A DNA stretch of 64,000 nucleotides from Emticicia aquatica (GCF_923079645.1 NZ_CAKLPY010000002.1:124001-188000); one strand, 5' to 3'. Positions 18,100 to 27,496 are shown, counted from the first letter of the stretch. Program-made: numbers and translations. Notes: generated by a model from the sequence alone, not told the origin.

Positions 18100-18951
18100 T
18101 TACTTCTTGAAATAGAAAAAAAAATTGGGCTTTTTCGACCATCGAGACCTTTCACTAATTGTAAAAAAACCTTCATTGCTTTTTTCAAAGCAAAAACCTT
18201 CTCCTTGTGGCTCTTTTGAATAGGTCATTATTTGGTCTTCTTTTCGGGCAAGTGCCGTAATAATGTTCTCATTATTTTTGAGAAACCAATAATAAATTGC
18301 GTTATAGGTTCGTAAAGCAATTGTTTTACCATCATTTGAAATGCCTCCACTTGTTACAGCTGAAACTGGAACTGTTTGAATATATTGGGCTGTTTGAACA
18401 TCAGTAAGCGATTGTGGATATAAAAGTCGAAAAATTTCTGCCTTCCCTTCAACTTTTGTAACTATGTAAATATCCTTTGTTGCGGGGTCGAGCAATATAC
18501 ATTCTGCGTTTTTGCTACCATCAGCATATTTAAAGGTAATTTGGTCAAATTTAACTTCTTTATTAACAAGCGATTCTGGTTCAAGAAAACGATAAATATA
18601 ATATTCACTATGAAAAGTGCCGTTATCTCCAATGTCAGCTAAATAAATATAATTTTTGTTATTTTCGGGGCCAGCACCAATGCTAATATCTTCCCAGTCT
18701 CGGTTTGAAAATGGAAGTTCAACATTACCTTTATACTTACCCTGATACGAAAACTGGTGTAAAACATTTGGATTATCTCCATCTTCATGTACCCAAACAT
18801 TACCTGGCATCGAAATGCTATCGCAAATACCAGAAGCTTCACTAGCTAAAGAATGGGGCAAGTAATACAACGCCATTGGAATAAACAATAAAACAAGTAC
18901 TATAAAATCAATAACTAACAATAAATAGTCATAATTATTTAATCTTTTCAT
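18100..18951 (-). CDS. Membrane-anchored propeller-like protein, paralogue 1
   Basis: 283 residues from the ATG at 18951; an upstream TTG at 18972 is less likely. An N-terminal hydrophobic segment (YDYLLLVIDFIVLVLLFIPM) serves as membrane anchor or uncleaved signal. The extracytoplasmic part has the sequence order VWVHEDGDNPN, DWEDISIGAG, YIYLADIGDNG and ISERSRW. The same order (THNDGGGN, DWEELTKDD, NIYIGDFGNN) occurs in the gene at 21276-22115, so the two are paralogues. The WED and DIGDN blocks resemble esterase-like or YncE-type propellers with Asp/Asn-rich metal sites, but catalysis is not shown. It is followed by a terminator. Confidence 0.75.
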   Translation of the reverse strand: MKRLNNYDYLLLVIDFIVLVLLFIPMALYYLPHSLASEASGICDSISMPGNVWVHEDGDNPNVLHQFSYQGKYKGNVELPFSNRDWEDISIGAGPENNKNYIYLADIGDNGTFHSEYYIYRFLEPESLVNKEVKFDQITFKYADGSKNAECILLDPATKDIYIVTKVEGKAEIFRLLYPQSLTDVQTAQYIQTVPVSAVTSGGISNDGKTIALRTYNAIYYWFLKNNENIITALARKEDQIMTYSKEPQGEGFCFEKSNEGFFTISERSRWSKKPNFFFYFKK

Positions 18952-19016
18952 ATTAAAAATATCGTTGTGCAAAAATCATCATACTTATCAATTGAAAACA
19001 AATTGATGGGTTAAAA

Positions 19017-20543
19017 TTACATTTTCATTAATGCCACATAGGTTTCGATACCGTTCCAAATATTTTGAATCCTAATATTTTCGTTTTCTGCGTGTTGATT
19101 ATTGTCATGGTTTGCAATCGGAACTGTAATTGTAGGTGTGGCAAGGTATTTTTCAAACAAAAATAAAGGTAAACTTCCGCCCAAACTTGGCATCAAAACT
19201 ACTTCCTCGCTAGTGCTTGATTGAACTGCCTTAATTACATTTTGAGCAATCGGTAAATCCATTTTAGTTCGTTGAGCATTATATCCTTTTTGAGCTTGTA
19301 CACGTGCTATTAATGGATATTTCAGGCGTTCCTCGTCGGTAATACTTTCGTTTTGGGTTACATAATAGCCTTGTGTTTTGATATGTTCTATTACTTTTTG
19401 CACTTGGCGTTGTGCATCATTTCCTAAAACAAGTCGTAAATCTAAAGCGGCTGTTGCCGAAACAGGAATAACATTCGCCGCCATCTTACCAACGTTTGCA
19501 CTCGAAAAACCATTTATATTGAGCGAAGGCAAGTTGATTAATTCAACCAAAGACTTTCCTCCACCTTCTGCTTGAATAAAACCCAACTCGTTTCGCATTT
19601 GTTCATCAACCGAAGGAACTTTAGCAATCGCTTTTTTCTCAGTTTCAGTAAATGGCACAACATCATCATAAAATCCTTTGATTAAAACTCGACCATTATC
19701 ATCTTTCATTGAAGATAATAATTTAGCCAAAAGCATGGCTGGATTTGGAGCCCAATTACCATAATGCCCACTGTGAAGCGGTCGTTTGGAAGCATAAACT
19801 TTTACTTCCATGTTTACGTCTCCTCGAACCCCAAAAACTACTTGTTTTCTACCCGATTGATGCACGGGCCCATCACAAATTATCCAAAGGTCGGATTTAA
19901 GTTTTTCTTTATGATTTTCTAAAATTTCCGATAAATGTGTTGAACCAGCCTCTTCTTCTCCTTCAAAGAAAAATTTGATATTGACCGAAGGTGAAATGCC
20001 TAATTTGGTTAAAATTTCATAAGCCGAAAGTATTGAAAACACACCTGCTTTATCATCTGAAGCACTTCTTCCGTAAATTCTCCAATCTGGATTAATTTTT
20101 TCACCTAATTTGGGAGCAGGAATTATTTTACCACCTTTTTCGAGTGAAGCATCTAAAAATACCGACTTGAAAGGTTCAATTCCTTCAGCCCATTGATTTG
20201 GATTGACAGGTTGACCATCGTAATGAGCATAAAAAACAATCGTTTTGGTCGCATTTGGAACTATAACTTCACCAAAAATAGCTGGTGGCACACTTTTTGT
20301 TTTTCCATTTAATAATTGGGTTTTGATGCCACGATTTTCCATCATTTTCACAATGTATGCCGCCGTTCTTTGAATTCCAACGGTATCATACACAATATTT
20401 GGAATCGACAATAAACCCATAAATTCACCTAAAAGTGCATGCTCGTTGGCTTTTCGGAAATTGCGTGCTTGTTCGATTAATGAACTTTGAGCAAAACTTA
20501 TAGTTGATATTAGCAGAAATAATGGTAAAAAGCAGCGTTTCAT
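19017..20543 (-). CDS. Secreted M20-family metallopeptidase (dipeptidase type)
   Basis: 508 residues from the ATG at 20543, chosen because a signal peptide (MKRCFLPLFLLISTISFAQ) follows it; the open frame extends 21 codons further. Di-zinc ligands are visible: HYDGQPV, the bridging Asp in SASDDKAGV, the catalytic Glu pair in EGEEEAGS, and a later His in ANHDNNQHAENE. The dimerisation domain lies between (residues ~230-400). The family hydrolyses dipeptides or acylated amino acids. The signal peptide indicates the periplasm. A small ORF lies just upstream on the same strand and might share its transcript. Confidence 0.92.
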   Translation of the reverse strand: MKRCFLPLFLLISTISFAQSSLIEQARNFRKANEHALLGEFMGLLSIPNIVYDTVGIQRTAAYIVKMMENRGIKTQLLNGKTKSVPPAIFGEVIVPNATKTIVFYAHYDGQPVNPNQWAEGIEPFKSVFLDASLEKGGKIIPAPKLGEKINPDWRIYGRSASDDKAGVFSILSAYEILTKLGISPSVNIKFFFEGEEEAGSTHLSEILENHKEKLKSDLWIICDGPVHQSGRKQVVFGVRGDVNMEVKVYASKRPLHSGHYGNWAPNPAMLLAKLLSSMKDDNGRVLIKGFYDDVVPFTETEKKAIAKVPSVDEQMRNELGFIQAEGGGKSLVELINLPSLNINGFSSANVGKMAANVIPVSATAALDLRLVLGNDAQRQVQKVIEHIKTQGYYVTQNESITDEERLKYPLIARVQAQKGYNAQRTKMDLPIAQNVIKAVQSSTSEEVVLMPSLGGSLPLFLFEKYLATPTITVPIANHDNNQHAENENIRIQNIWNGIETYVALMKM

Positions 20544-20550
20544 AGTTGAA

Positions 20551-20664
20551 TTAGATGTTGAATGCAAAATAAGTGGAAATGTAGGCGAGGTTTCCGATAA
20601 TTCCAACAGAATAGCCTACAAATCTTTCTTTGTGATTTAATCGTTTTAATATTTCATTCATCAT
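20551..20664 (-). CDS. Candidate 37-residue membrane protein
   Basis: ATG at 20664 (another in-frame ATG at 20661) to TAA at 20551, giving MMNEILKRLNHKERFVGYSV and a hydrophobic tail ending YISTYFAFNI. A charged N-terminus followed by a single hydrophobic stretch is the pattern of small membrane proteins. It ends 7 bp before the M20 peptidase start on the same strand, so it could be a leader ORF coupled to that gene. There is no family match I know of and it could be chance. Confidence 0.35.
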   Translation of the reverse strand: MMNEILKRLNHKERFVGYSVGIIGNLAYISTYFAFNI

Positions 20665-20850
20665 AATAAATTACTTTAAATAGTTCTTGACACGTATTGT
20701 TTTTTTTACTACGTTAGATTAATGAAAGTTCTTTGAAAAACGAGAGACAAGGTGCTAGATTAGAGATACGAAAAAGTAGTATTCCGACATTTTTTCTAAT
20801 ATCTTGAATCTCAGTAGTTTACGTAATTATTCACTCTAAATTAGTGCGTT

Positions 20851-21210
20851 ATGAAGATTCATGTGCATGCAGTCCATTTCGACATCGACCCTAAATTGGT
20901 CGGATTTATTCAAAACAAATTAAACAAATTAGACACCTTCTACGACAAATTTATTAGTGGTGAAGTTTTTCTAAAATTAGACAAAGGAGAAAACAGCAAA
21001 ATTCACAAAAAGCACATTGAAATCAAATTAAATGTACCTGGTCACACAATCTTTGCAGAGGAGAAAGGAACAACATTTGAAGAAGCAACCGACTTGGCAC
21101 TAGAGGCATTAAAAACCCAAATTAAAAAATTTAAAGACAAGAAAAACGAAGTTGAACATAAAAAACGAGAGATTCCAGCTGAAGAAGAAGTTGTTGAAGA
21201 TGAATTCTGA
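20851..21210 (+). CDS. hpf: Short ribosome hibernation-promoting factor (HPF/RaiA family)
   Basis: 119 residues, starting MKIHVHAVHFDIDPKLVGFI. The beta-alpha-beta-beta-beta-alpha core of HPF/RaiA is recognisable through FIQNKLNKLDTFYDKFI and HIEIKLNVPGHTIFAEEKG. It lacks the C-terminal dimerisation domain of long HPF, so it is the short form, with an acidic tail rich in Glu. HPF binds the small ribosomal subunit and promotes inactive 100S or 70S ribosomes in stationary phase. It is a single-gene unit closed by a strong terminator. Confidence 0.92.
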   Translation: MKIHVHAVHFDIDPKLVGFIQNKLNKLDTFYDKFISGEVFLKLDKGENSKIHKKHIEIKLNVPGHTIFAEEKGTTFEEATDLALEALKTQIKKFKDKKNEVEHKKREIPAEEEVVEDEF

Positions 21211-21238
21211 AAAATAAACTTCATGTAATATTTCAAGT

Positions 21239-21277
21239 AAAAGGGGGTAAATCTAATAGATTTACCCCCTTTTTTTT
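21239..21277. terminator. Strong bidirectional terminator after hpf
   Basis: Stem AAGGGGGTAAATCT (21241-21254) with complement at 21258-21271, loop of 3 nt, followed by eight Ts. The convergent 21276 gene ends inside the T-run, so it may serve both strands. Confidence 0.85.
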
Positions 21278-22115
21278 AATCTTGTTTTTTGGTTGCAATA
21301 AAAATCTTTCGCTGCTCATTTGTCATTATAAAATCAGTATCATTAATATAGGCTAAGGCTTCCATTTGATTTCGACCGATTTTAATACATGATTTTGGTT
21401 TAGAAAAATCTATCCTTTCTCCATTAATCTCAAAAATATATACTTTTCCATAGGAAAGTAGTGCAAATTCCTTTCCGCTTGGGCTAATATCCGCTGCCGT
21501 TATTGGACTTTTCAAGAAAACACTTTGCTCTGGAAATAACACATAATCTCCTGCTTCATCGGGCAAAATGTACATGATTGTTTGGTGCGATTTTGACCAA
21601 TCTTTTGAAAACAAATACAATTTTCCACCAAACCAAAAGAAGGCTTCGCAATCGAAAATTTTATTTTTAGAAGGAAAATGCTCTTGCTCCCCATAGTGGA
21701 AAGTAATTTTTTGGGTTTTCCCATTCCTATATTTGTAAATAGTTAGATCCTTTCGAGCTTGATTGTTATTACCAAAATCGCCTATGTAAATATTCCCTTT
21801 ATCGTCTTTTGTCAGTTCTTCCCAGTCTATATTTTTAGAATTATTCACAAAAAGAGTATCAAAAACACTCCCTTTTGTATTAATCATATAAAGTTCAGTA
21901 TTTCCTCCACCATCGTTATGAGTCCAATAATAGTCATCCTGCCAAGCACGAGCAATTCCCGAATTTTCGTTTATACAAATTGGCATTCTTCCTGTGTTTG
22001 AAATGGTGTATTCAGCTTTCGCTCGTTTGAATCCAGTCTTACGAATTTCGGGACTGCAATTACAAGTCGCCACCCTCAACGCAAACAAAAACATATAGAA
22101 TTTATATAGGAACAT
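21276..22115 (-). CDS. Secreted propeller-like protein, paralogue 2
   Basis: 279 residues. The N-terminal hydrophobic stretch (YKFYMFLFALRVATCNC) is a signal or anchor, with Cys residues that could be a lipobox. The mature part shares block order with the 18100 gene: THNDGGGNTELYMI, DWEELTKDDKGNIYIGDFGNN, FDCEAFFWFGGKLYLFSKD and AADISPSGKEFALLSYG. This is the pattern of an esterase-like or strictosidine-synthase-like six-bladed propeller. No catalytic residue set can be assigned. It is divergent from the AI-2E permease gene. Its stop codon lies in the hpf terminator. Confidence 0.75.
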   Translation of the reverse strand: MFLYKFYMFLFALRVATCNCSPEIRKTGFKRAKAEYTISNTGRMPICINENSGIARAWQDDYYWTHNDGGGNTELYMINTKGSVFDTLFVNNSKNIDWEELTKDDKGNIYIGDFGNNNQARKDLTIYKYRNGKTQKITFHYGEQEHFPSKNKIFDCEAFFWFGGKLYLFSKDWSKSHQTIMYILPDEAGDYVLFPEQSVFLKSPITAADISPSGKEFALLSYGKVYIFEINGERIDFSKPKSCIKIGRNQMEALAYINDTDFIMTNEQRKIFIATKKQD

Positions 22116-22153
22116 ACCGTTTAAAAACGATTTTCTAAATCGCCTAAGAAAAG

Positions 22154-22185
22154 TTTGAATTTGGACAACAAGTTAGCTAATTTTG
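22154..22185 (+). promoter_or_regulatory. Bacteroidota-type promoter for the AI-2E/H-NOX/kinase genes
   Basis: TTTG (22154-22157), a 20-bp spacer, then TAATTTTG (22178-22185). It overlaps the TTG at 22183, which supports the ATG at 22243 as the true start of the permease gene. Confidence 0.55.
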
Positions 22186-22242
22186 GAAAAACCTACTTAT
22201 AAATTAATAGAATATCTTGTAAAAATAAAATTATCAACATTC

Positions 22243-23322
22243 ATGAAAATATTCCAGCAGCCATTTAATGCTCGTCTTGCTTATGTACTTATCTCATTAG
22301 TTATCATTATTTATGGCTTGCATATACTAAGCGATTTGCTTATTCCTTTGACATTTTCGGGTATTTTTGCTTTATTATTAATGCCCGCCTGTGAATTTCT
22401 TGAGCGTCATCGTTTGCCACGTTGGCTGGCTATTTCTTTAGTAATTTGCATTACTTTAGGCATTTTCTCTTTTTTATTCTATCTAGTTTATGTGCAAATC
22501 ATGGATTTAGAAGAGGTTTTGCCACAACTCACAGATAAAGCCGAAATATGGTTTAAAAAGCTTCAAATATTTATTCGACAAAATTTTCATATTAGTCGCA
22601 CACAACAAAAGGTGGAAGGACAAAAATATTTGACTCAATTTCTTAAAGACAACAGTGATATTATTGGAAATACGCTTTCAACAACCACAGGTTTGTTGGG
22701 TAATCTGACTATTATTCCGTTGTATGTTTTTTTACTTTTATTGTATCGAGATTTTATTAGAGTGTTTTTTTATAAAGTTTTCAAATCTGTTAGTAGCCAC
22801 CGTGTAGATGTTGTTTTAACCAAAGTAAAAGATGTTGTAATTAACTATGTTGTAGGTTTAGGTATGGTTATTGCTCTAATTGGCATATTAAATACTGCTG
22901 GTTTATACTTGTTAGGAATCGAACATGCCATTTTCTTCGGATTTTTGGCTTCATTTTTGGTACTAATTCCTTACATCGGCATCGCTATTGGCTCATTATT
23001 GCCAATTTTGTTTGCTTTAATCACAAAAGACTCAGCTTGGTACGCTTTTGGAGTGGCTGCACTTTTTTTTACGATTCAAATGTTGGAGGGAAATTTCATC
23101 ACGCCATATATCGTCGGAACAAAGGTTAGCATCAATTCAATGGCGGCAATCATCGCATTAATAATTTTTGGTAACCTTTGGAGCATAGGTGGCTTGGTTC
23201 TTGCGTTACCTTTAACTGCAATTATCAAGGTTATTTTCGATTCGATTGAAGATTTAAGACCTTATGGTTTTTTGTTAGGAGATGCCGACCACATTGACGT
23301 TGAGAAGAAAAGACGATATTGA
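22243..23322 (+). CDS. AI-2E family transporter
   Basis: 359 residues from the ATG at 22243; the open frame reaches a TTG at 22183 that overlaps a promoter box. The family (TqsA/YdiK-like) has about eight membrane segments, and hydrophobic segments at the N-terminus (YVLISLVIIIYGLHIL, then FSGIFALLLMPA), the middle and the C-terminus (GSLLPILFALITK, AIIALIIFGNLWSIGGLVLA) fit. It is an inner-membrane permease. The substrate is uncertain: members export autoinducer-2 or other solutes, and some act as Na+/H+ antiporters. It ends 43 bp before the H-NOX gene and may be co-transcribed. Confidence 0.9.
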   Translation: MKIFQQPFNARLAYVLISLVIIIYGLHILSDLLIPLTFSGIFALLLMPACEFLERHRLPRWLAISLVICITLGIFSFLFYLVYVQIMDLEEVLPQLTDKAEIWFKKLQIFIRQNFHISRTQQKVEGQKYLTQFLKDNSDIIGNTLSTTTGLLGNLTIIPLYVFLLLLYRDFIRVFFYKVFKSVSSHRVDVVLTKVKDVVINYVVGLGMVIALIGILNTAGLYLLGIEHAIFFGFLASFLVLIPYIGIAIGSLLPILFALITKDSAWYAFGVAALFFTIQMLEGNFITPYIVGTKVSINSMAAIIALIIFGNLWSIGGLVLALPLTAIIKVIFDSIEDLRPYGFLLGDADHIDVEKKRRY

Positions 23323-23365
23323 TATATATAAGTGCTACTAAAAATTGCTTTTTCCTAATTAATCT

Positions 23366-23905
23366 ATGAAAGGTATAATGTTTACCGAGTTTTTAGAAAT
23401 GGTTGAACAGCGGTTTGGCTATAATATGGTTGATACCCTTCTAAAGATTACAAATCTCCCATCTGGTGGCATTTATACCGCAGTTGGTACATACGACTAC
23501 ACTGAAATGGAAGATTTGATGTCAAATCTAAGTTTGAAAACTAATATTCCAAGTCAAGAGTTATTTAGAAGTTTTGGAAATTATTTGTTCAAATCATTCA
23601 TAATTATTTACCACTACATATACGAAACAACCACTGATACATTCTCACTTTTGACTTCAATTGATAGTCATATTCACACAGAAGTAAAAAAGTTATACCC
23701 AGATGCAGAATTACCTCAATTTGAGGTATCAAAAATAAATGACAACACGTTAGTTTTTTACTATCATTCGAGTTTAAAAATGGCAGGATTAGCCTATGGA
23801 CTTATTGAAGCTTGTGTTCAGTATTTTGGCGAAAATGCTTCAATTACGCAAGAATCGCTCAATGACGATAGTAGTTCGGTTAAATTTGTAATTGCAAAAC
23901 AATAA
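23366..23905 (+). CDS. H-NOX (heme nitric oxide/oxygen-binding) domain protein
   Basis: 179 residues, a stand-alone H-NOX domain. The proximal heme ligand is His104 in SHIHTEVKKLYPDAELP, the usual context. The heme-propionate motif normally reads Y-x-S-x-R; here it is Y133-H-S135-S-L137, so the Arg is replaced by Leu. Stand-alone H-NOX proteins bind NO and modulate a kinase or cyclic-di-GMP enzyme encoded next door. The hybrid kinase gene starts one base after the stop, which strongly suggests translational coupling and a partnership. Whether heme still binds with normal affinity despite the Leu is not known. No distal-pocket Tyr can be assigned confidently by eye. Confidence 0.85.
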   Translation: MKGIMFTEFLEMVEQRFGYNMVDTLLKITNLPSGGIYTAVGTYDYTEMEDLMSNLSLKTNIPSQELFRSFGNYLFKSFIIIYHYIYETTTDTFSLLTSIDSHIHTEVKKLYPDAELPQFEVSKINDNTLVFYYHSSLKMAGLAYGLIEACVQYFGENASITQESLNDDSSSVKFVIAKQ

Positions 23906-23906
23906 G

Positions 23907-26768
23907 ATGGAAGAAATAGAATTACTCAAACATAGAATTGAACGAGAGCAAAAAGCCCGTAAGCAAGCTGAGGAAATCTTGGAAAGAAAATCTTTAGAAT
24001 TATATAAAGCCAACGAGCAATTACGTAATCTTAATGAAAACCTCGAAAGTCAGATAAAAATAGGAATAACCAAATTACAAAAAACTGAACAACTTTACCA
24101 AGAGCTTATAGAATCTGTACAAGATATTATCTATAAAATCTCTCCTGAAGGTTATTTTACTTTCGTTAATAAAGTTGTAGAGCAACGGCTAGGCTACTCC
24201 GAAAAAGAAATCATTGGATTACATTTTACGCAACTTGTTTTACCCGAATATAGAGAAACTTTACTGGAGTTTTATAAAAACATGATTCTTCAAAAACGGG
24301 AAAGTACTTACCACGAGTTTCCTGTTAGTGCAAAAGATGGAACAACCGTTTGGATTGGACAGACAGTTCGTTTAATTGAATCAGAAAATAATAATATTGA
24401 ATTAGTTGCCGTTGCTCGTGATATTACAGACCACAAAGCAACCGAAGATTCTTTACGAACAACCCAAACTCGACTTTCAACGCTTATCACCAATTTACAA
24501 AAAGGCGTTTTAGTAGAAGACGAAAATCGAAAGATTATTCTAGTAAATCAATTATTCTGTGAAATTTTCAATATCTCAACGCCAATAGAATCACTTATTG
24601 GTTTTGATTGCTCACAGTCGGCCGAAGAAACAAAGCATTTATTTCATAATCCAGAGCAATTTGTTCAAAGAATTGATGAAATATTAACTCAAAAAGTAAT
24701 AACCGTTGAAGAAAACCTCAATATGATTGATGGTAGGGTTTTACAACGTGACTATATTCCTATTTTCTTAGAAGGCCATTATCGAGGGCATCTTTGGGAA
24801 TACGCTGATATTACCGAACAACACCGTTCTCAAGAAATCATTCGTAAAAGCGAAGAGAAATACCGTGGTATCATGAATAACATGGAATTAGGCCTTTTAG
24901 AAGTCGATAATAATCAAGTGATTATTCGTGCCTATGACCGATTCTGTAAAATGATTGGATATACGGAAGAAGAATTAGTCGGAAAGGTAGCACCAGACCT
25001 ATTTGTAGCAAAAGAATTTAATGATACGCTTGATAGCCATCAAAAACAACGTAGCAAAGGTCATGCTTCTTCTTATGAGTTACAATTAGTTAGAAAAGAC
25101 GGCAGCAAACTCTGGACAATCGTCAGTGGAGCTCCAATAATTGATGAAAATGGTGAGGTTGTAGGTTCATTAGGCATTCATTATGATATTACAGAACGAA
25201 AAAGTCTCGAACAAGAACTTGAGTTAGCAAAACAAATTGCAGAAGATGCTCGACAAGCTGAAAAGCAATTCTTAGCAAACATGAGCCATGAAATTCGCAC
25301 GCCACTTAATGCAATTATTGGCATGACGCATTTATTATTCGACACACGACCAAACAAACAACAATACGAATATTTAGATATACTTAAAACTTCGGCTGAC
25401 TTTCTACTCAGCCTTATTTCTGACTTACTTGATATGGCAAAGATTGAAGCTGGCCGCATTGAAGTGCAAAAACAACCATTCGATTTGGTAGGTTTGCTCA
25501 GAACTACTCAACGGGTATTTCAGATTAGGCTTGAAAATCGTCCGATTGAGTTAAATTTAATGATTGATGCCCGAATTTCGGGAAGCTACGTTGGCGATGA
25601 GCTAATTCTGAATCAAATTTTAATGAACCTTATTGGTAATTCTGAAAAGTTTACTGAAGAAGGTTCGATTGACATTGCCGTTAAACAGAAAAAACAAGAA
25701 GACGATATTACTTGGATTGAATTTAAAATTATTGACACTGGAAGTGGTATTCCAGAAGAAAAATTAGACCTGATTTTTCAGAAATTCAAGCAAGTAAATG
25801 CACAAGGGCATAAACACAAAGGAACGGGTTTAGGGCTAGCCATAACCAAACAATTGATTGAGGTTCAGGAAGGTACAATTAGCGTCAAAAGTGAAGAAGG
25901 AGAAGGTACAACGTTTACATTTACACTACCATTCCAAAAATCAGATTCTGAAATTGCCCTCAATACACACGAAATTAATTATGCACCAAGTAGCGTAGAA
26001 GGTTGCAAGATTTTGGTAGCAGAAGACAATATAATGAACCAAAAATATATTAGTAGTCTGCTCACTAAATGGAATATCAACTTTATCATTGCAAATGATG
26101 GCCGAAAAGCAATCGAACAAGCACAAAAGCAATTGTTTGATATAATTTTGATGGATATTCAGATGCCAAATACTGATGGATACGAAGCAACCATTTCGAT
26201 TCGGAACACCAAAAACCCAAATCAACATACACCAATTATTGCTCTAACGGCGTCTGCAATGCTTGACCAAAAAAGCAAAGCTCTTACGGTCGGAATGAAT
26301 GATTTTATTACGAAACCATTCGCTCCAAATCATTTACTGAATACTTTAAGAATCTATATAAATTCCTCAAAATTAGCGGCAAATAGTGTCATTGAAATAG
26401 AATCAGACAATGACACCGAGTCACCGATTGACCGTATCCGATTAAAAGAACTTTATGGAGATGATAAAGAATATGCCACCGAAATGTTCCAAACATTTTT
26501 GAATGATGTTTTACCTGATTTCCAATTTATGAATAATTTACTTGCTCAAAAAGAATGGGTAAAAATGGGAACTCTTACGCATAAACTTAAACCTACACTT
26601 GGTATGGTTGGATTATGTGACTTAGAAATTCAAATGCAAACCTTGGAAAAAATACTAAAAGAAGAGTCCGATATGAGTCAAGTGCAATCACTTTGGGAAA
26701 ATATTCAGCACGGATTAAATGAGAGCATCCCTCTTTTAGAACAAGAACTAGATAAATTAATGAAATAG
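23907..26768 (+). CDS. Hybrid sensor histidine kinase with three PAS domains, receiver and HPt
   Basis: 953 residues from the ATG at 23907, one base after the H-NOX stop; an in-frame TTG at 23892 would overlap that gene. Order: coiled coil (~1-65), three PAS-type domains (~66-180, 190-310, 318-435), HisKA with phospho-acceptor His461 (ANMSHEIRTPLNA), ATPase with N box NLIGNSEKF and G boxes DTGSGIP and GTGLGLA, receiver (D750 in LMDIQMP, K803), and HPt with His892 (THKLKPTLGMVG). All phosphorelay steps are thus present in one chain. There are no membrane segments, so it is cytosolic and can meet the H-NOX protein directly. A LytTR regulator gene follows by 38 bp. Confidence 0.95.
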   Translation: MEEIELLKHRIEREQKARKQAEEILERKSLELYKANEQLRNLNENLESQIKIGITKLQKTEQLYQELIESVQDIIYKISPEGYFTFVNKVVEQRLGYSEKEIIGLHFTQLVLPEYRETLLEFYKNMILQKRESTYHEFPVSAKDGTTVWIGQTVRLIESENNNIELVAVARDITDHKATEDSLRTTQTRLSTLITNLQKGVLVEDENRKIILVNQLFCEIFNISTPIESLIGFDCSQSAEETKHLFHNPEQFVQRIDEILTQKVITVEENLNMIDGRVLQRDYIPIFLEGHYRGHLWEYADITEQHRSQEIIRKSEEKYRGIMNNMELGLLEVDNNQVIIRAYDRFCKMIGYTEEELVGKVAPDLFVAKEFNDTLDSHQKQRSKGHASSYELQLVRKDGSKLWTIVSGAPIIDENGEVVGSLGIHYDITERKSLEQELELAKQIAEDARQAEKQFLANMSHEIRTPLNAIIGMTHLLFDTRPNKQQYEYLDILKTSADFLLSLISDLLDMAKIEAGRIEVQKQPFDLVGLLRTTQRVFQIRLENRPIELNLMIDARISGSYVGDELILNQILMNLIGNSEKFTEEGSIDIAVKQKKQEDDITWIEFKIIDTGSGIPEEKLDLIFQKFKQVNAQGHKHKGTGLGLAITKQLIEVQEGTISVKSEEGEGTTFTFTLPFQKSDSEIALNTHEINYAPSSVEGCKILVAEDNIMNQKYISSLLTKWNINFIIANDGRKAIEQAQKQLFDIILMDIQMPNTDGYEATISIRNTKNPNQHTPIIALTASAMLDQKSKALTVGMNDFITKPFAPNHLLNTLRIYINSSKLAANSVIEIESDNDTESPIDRIRLKELYGDDKEYATEMFQTFLNDVLPDFQFMNNLLAQKEWVKMGTLTHKLKPTLGMVGLCDLEIQMQTLEKILKEESDMSQVQSLWENIQHGLNESIPLLEQELDKLMK

Positions 26769-26806
26769 CATTTCTTTAAAATAAGACTTTTAAGCGATAG
26801 AAAAAC

Positions 26807-27496
26807 ATGAAACTAAAATGTATTATTGTCGAGGACGAAATCATGGCTCGCATGTCTCTTCAAAGACTTTGTGAGCAACATGAGTCACTCACATTAGTAG
26901 ATATTTTTGAAAATGCTGAGGATGCCTTAGAGTTTTTGTCAAAGGAAGTAATTGACCTAATCTGGCTCGATGTTGAAATGCCTGGACTTTCTGGTTTTGA
27001 TTTACTCAAAAACCTCTACTCAATGCCGCAGGTAATTATGACTACCAGCAAGGTTGAATATGCATTTGAAGCCTATCAATACCAAGTAACTGATTATATT
27101 CAGAAGCCCATCACTCAGCCTCGTTTTAAGATTGCCGTTGAAAAGGTATTAGAACTAAACACTCGCAAAACTACAGCTTCGCCCGAAAGACATGAGATTT
27201 ATGTAAAAACTGATGGTCGATACATTCGTTTGCCTTATTCCGAAATTCTATACATCGAAAATGTAGGCGATTATGTTAAGATTTTTGCCAAGAAACATTC
27301 CTATATTGTGCATACAACCATGAAATACTTAGAAGAAAAGTTAGGTGATAGCTTCTTGAGGGTTCATCGCTCGTACATTGTGCATCTTGATAAAATTGTT
27401 GATATTGAAGAAAACACACTCGTTATCGAAAATAAAGTCATTCCGATTAGTCGAGCAAATAAACCTGAATTATTGAATAAATTGAATATGCTTTGA
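26807..27496 (+). CDS. LytTR-family response regulator
   Basis: 229 residues. The receiver domain has the acidic pair E9/D10 (IIVEDE), phospho-acceptor D55 (IWLDVEMPG) and K100 (YIQKP). The C-terminal LytTR DNA-binding domain spans ~125-229 (IYVKTDGRYIRLPYSEILYI, then FLRVHRSYIVHLDKI). It is expected to bind DNA as a dimer on phosphorylation. Its position 38 bp after the 953-residue kinase makes that kinase the likely phosphodonor, through its own HPt. The target genes are not visible. A strong terminator follows, so the module is AI-2E permease or H-NOX, kinase, LytTR. Confidence 0.93.
   Translation: MKLKCIIVEDEIMARMSLQRLCEQHESLTLVDIFENAEDALEFLSKEVIDLIWLDVEMPGLSGFDLLKNLYSMPQVIMTTSKVEYAFEAYQYQVTDYIQKPITQPRFKIAVEKVLELNTRKTTASPERHEIYVKTDGRYIRLPYSEILYIENVGDYVKIFAKKHSYIVHTTMKYLEEKLGDSFLRVHRSYIVHLDKIVDIEENTLVIENKVIPISRANKPELLNKLNML

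Noticed and set aside
20687..20715. TTGACA-like -35 upstream of hpf
   Set aside because: The matching -10 is poor and this is not the Bacteroidota consensus.
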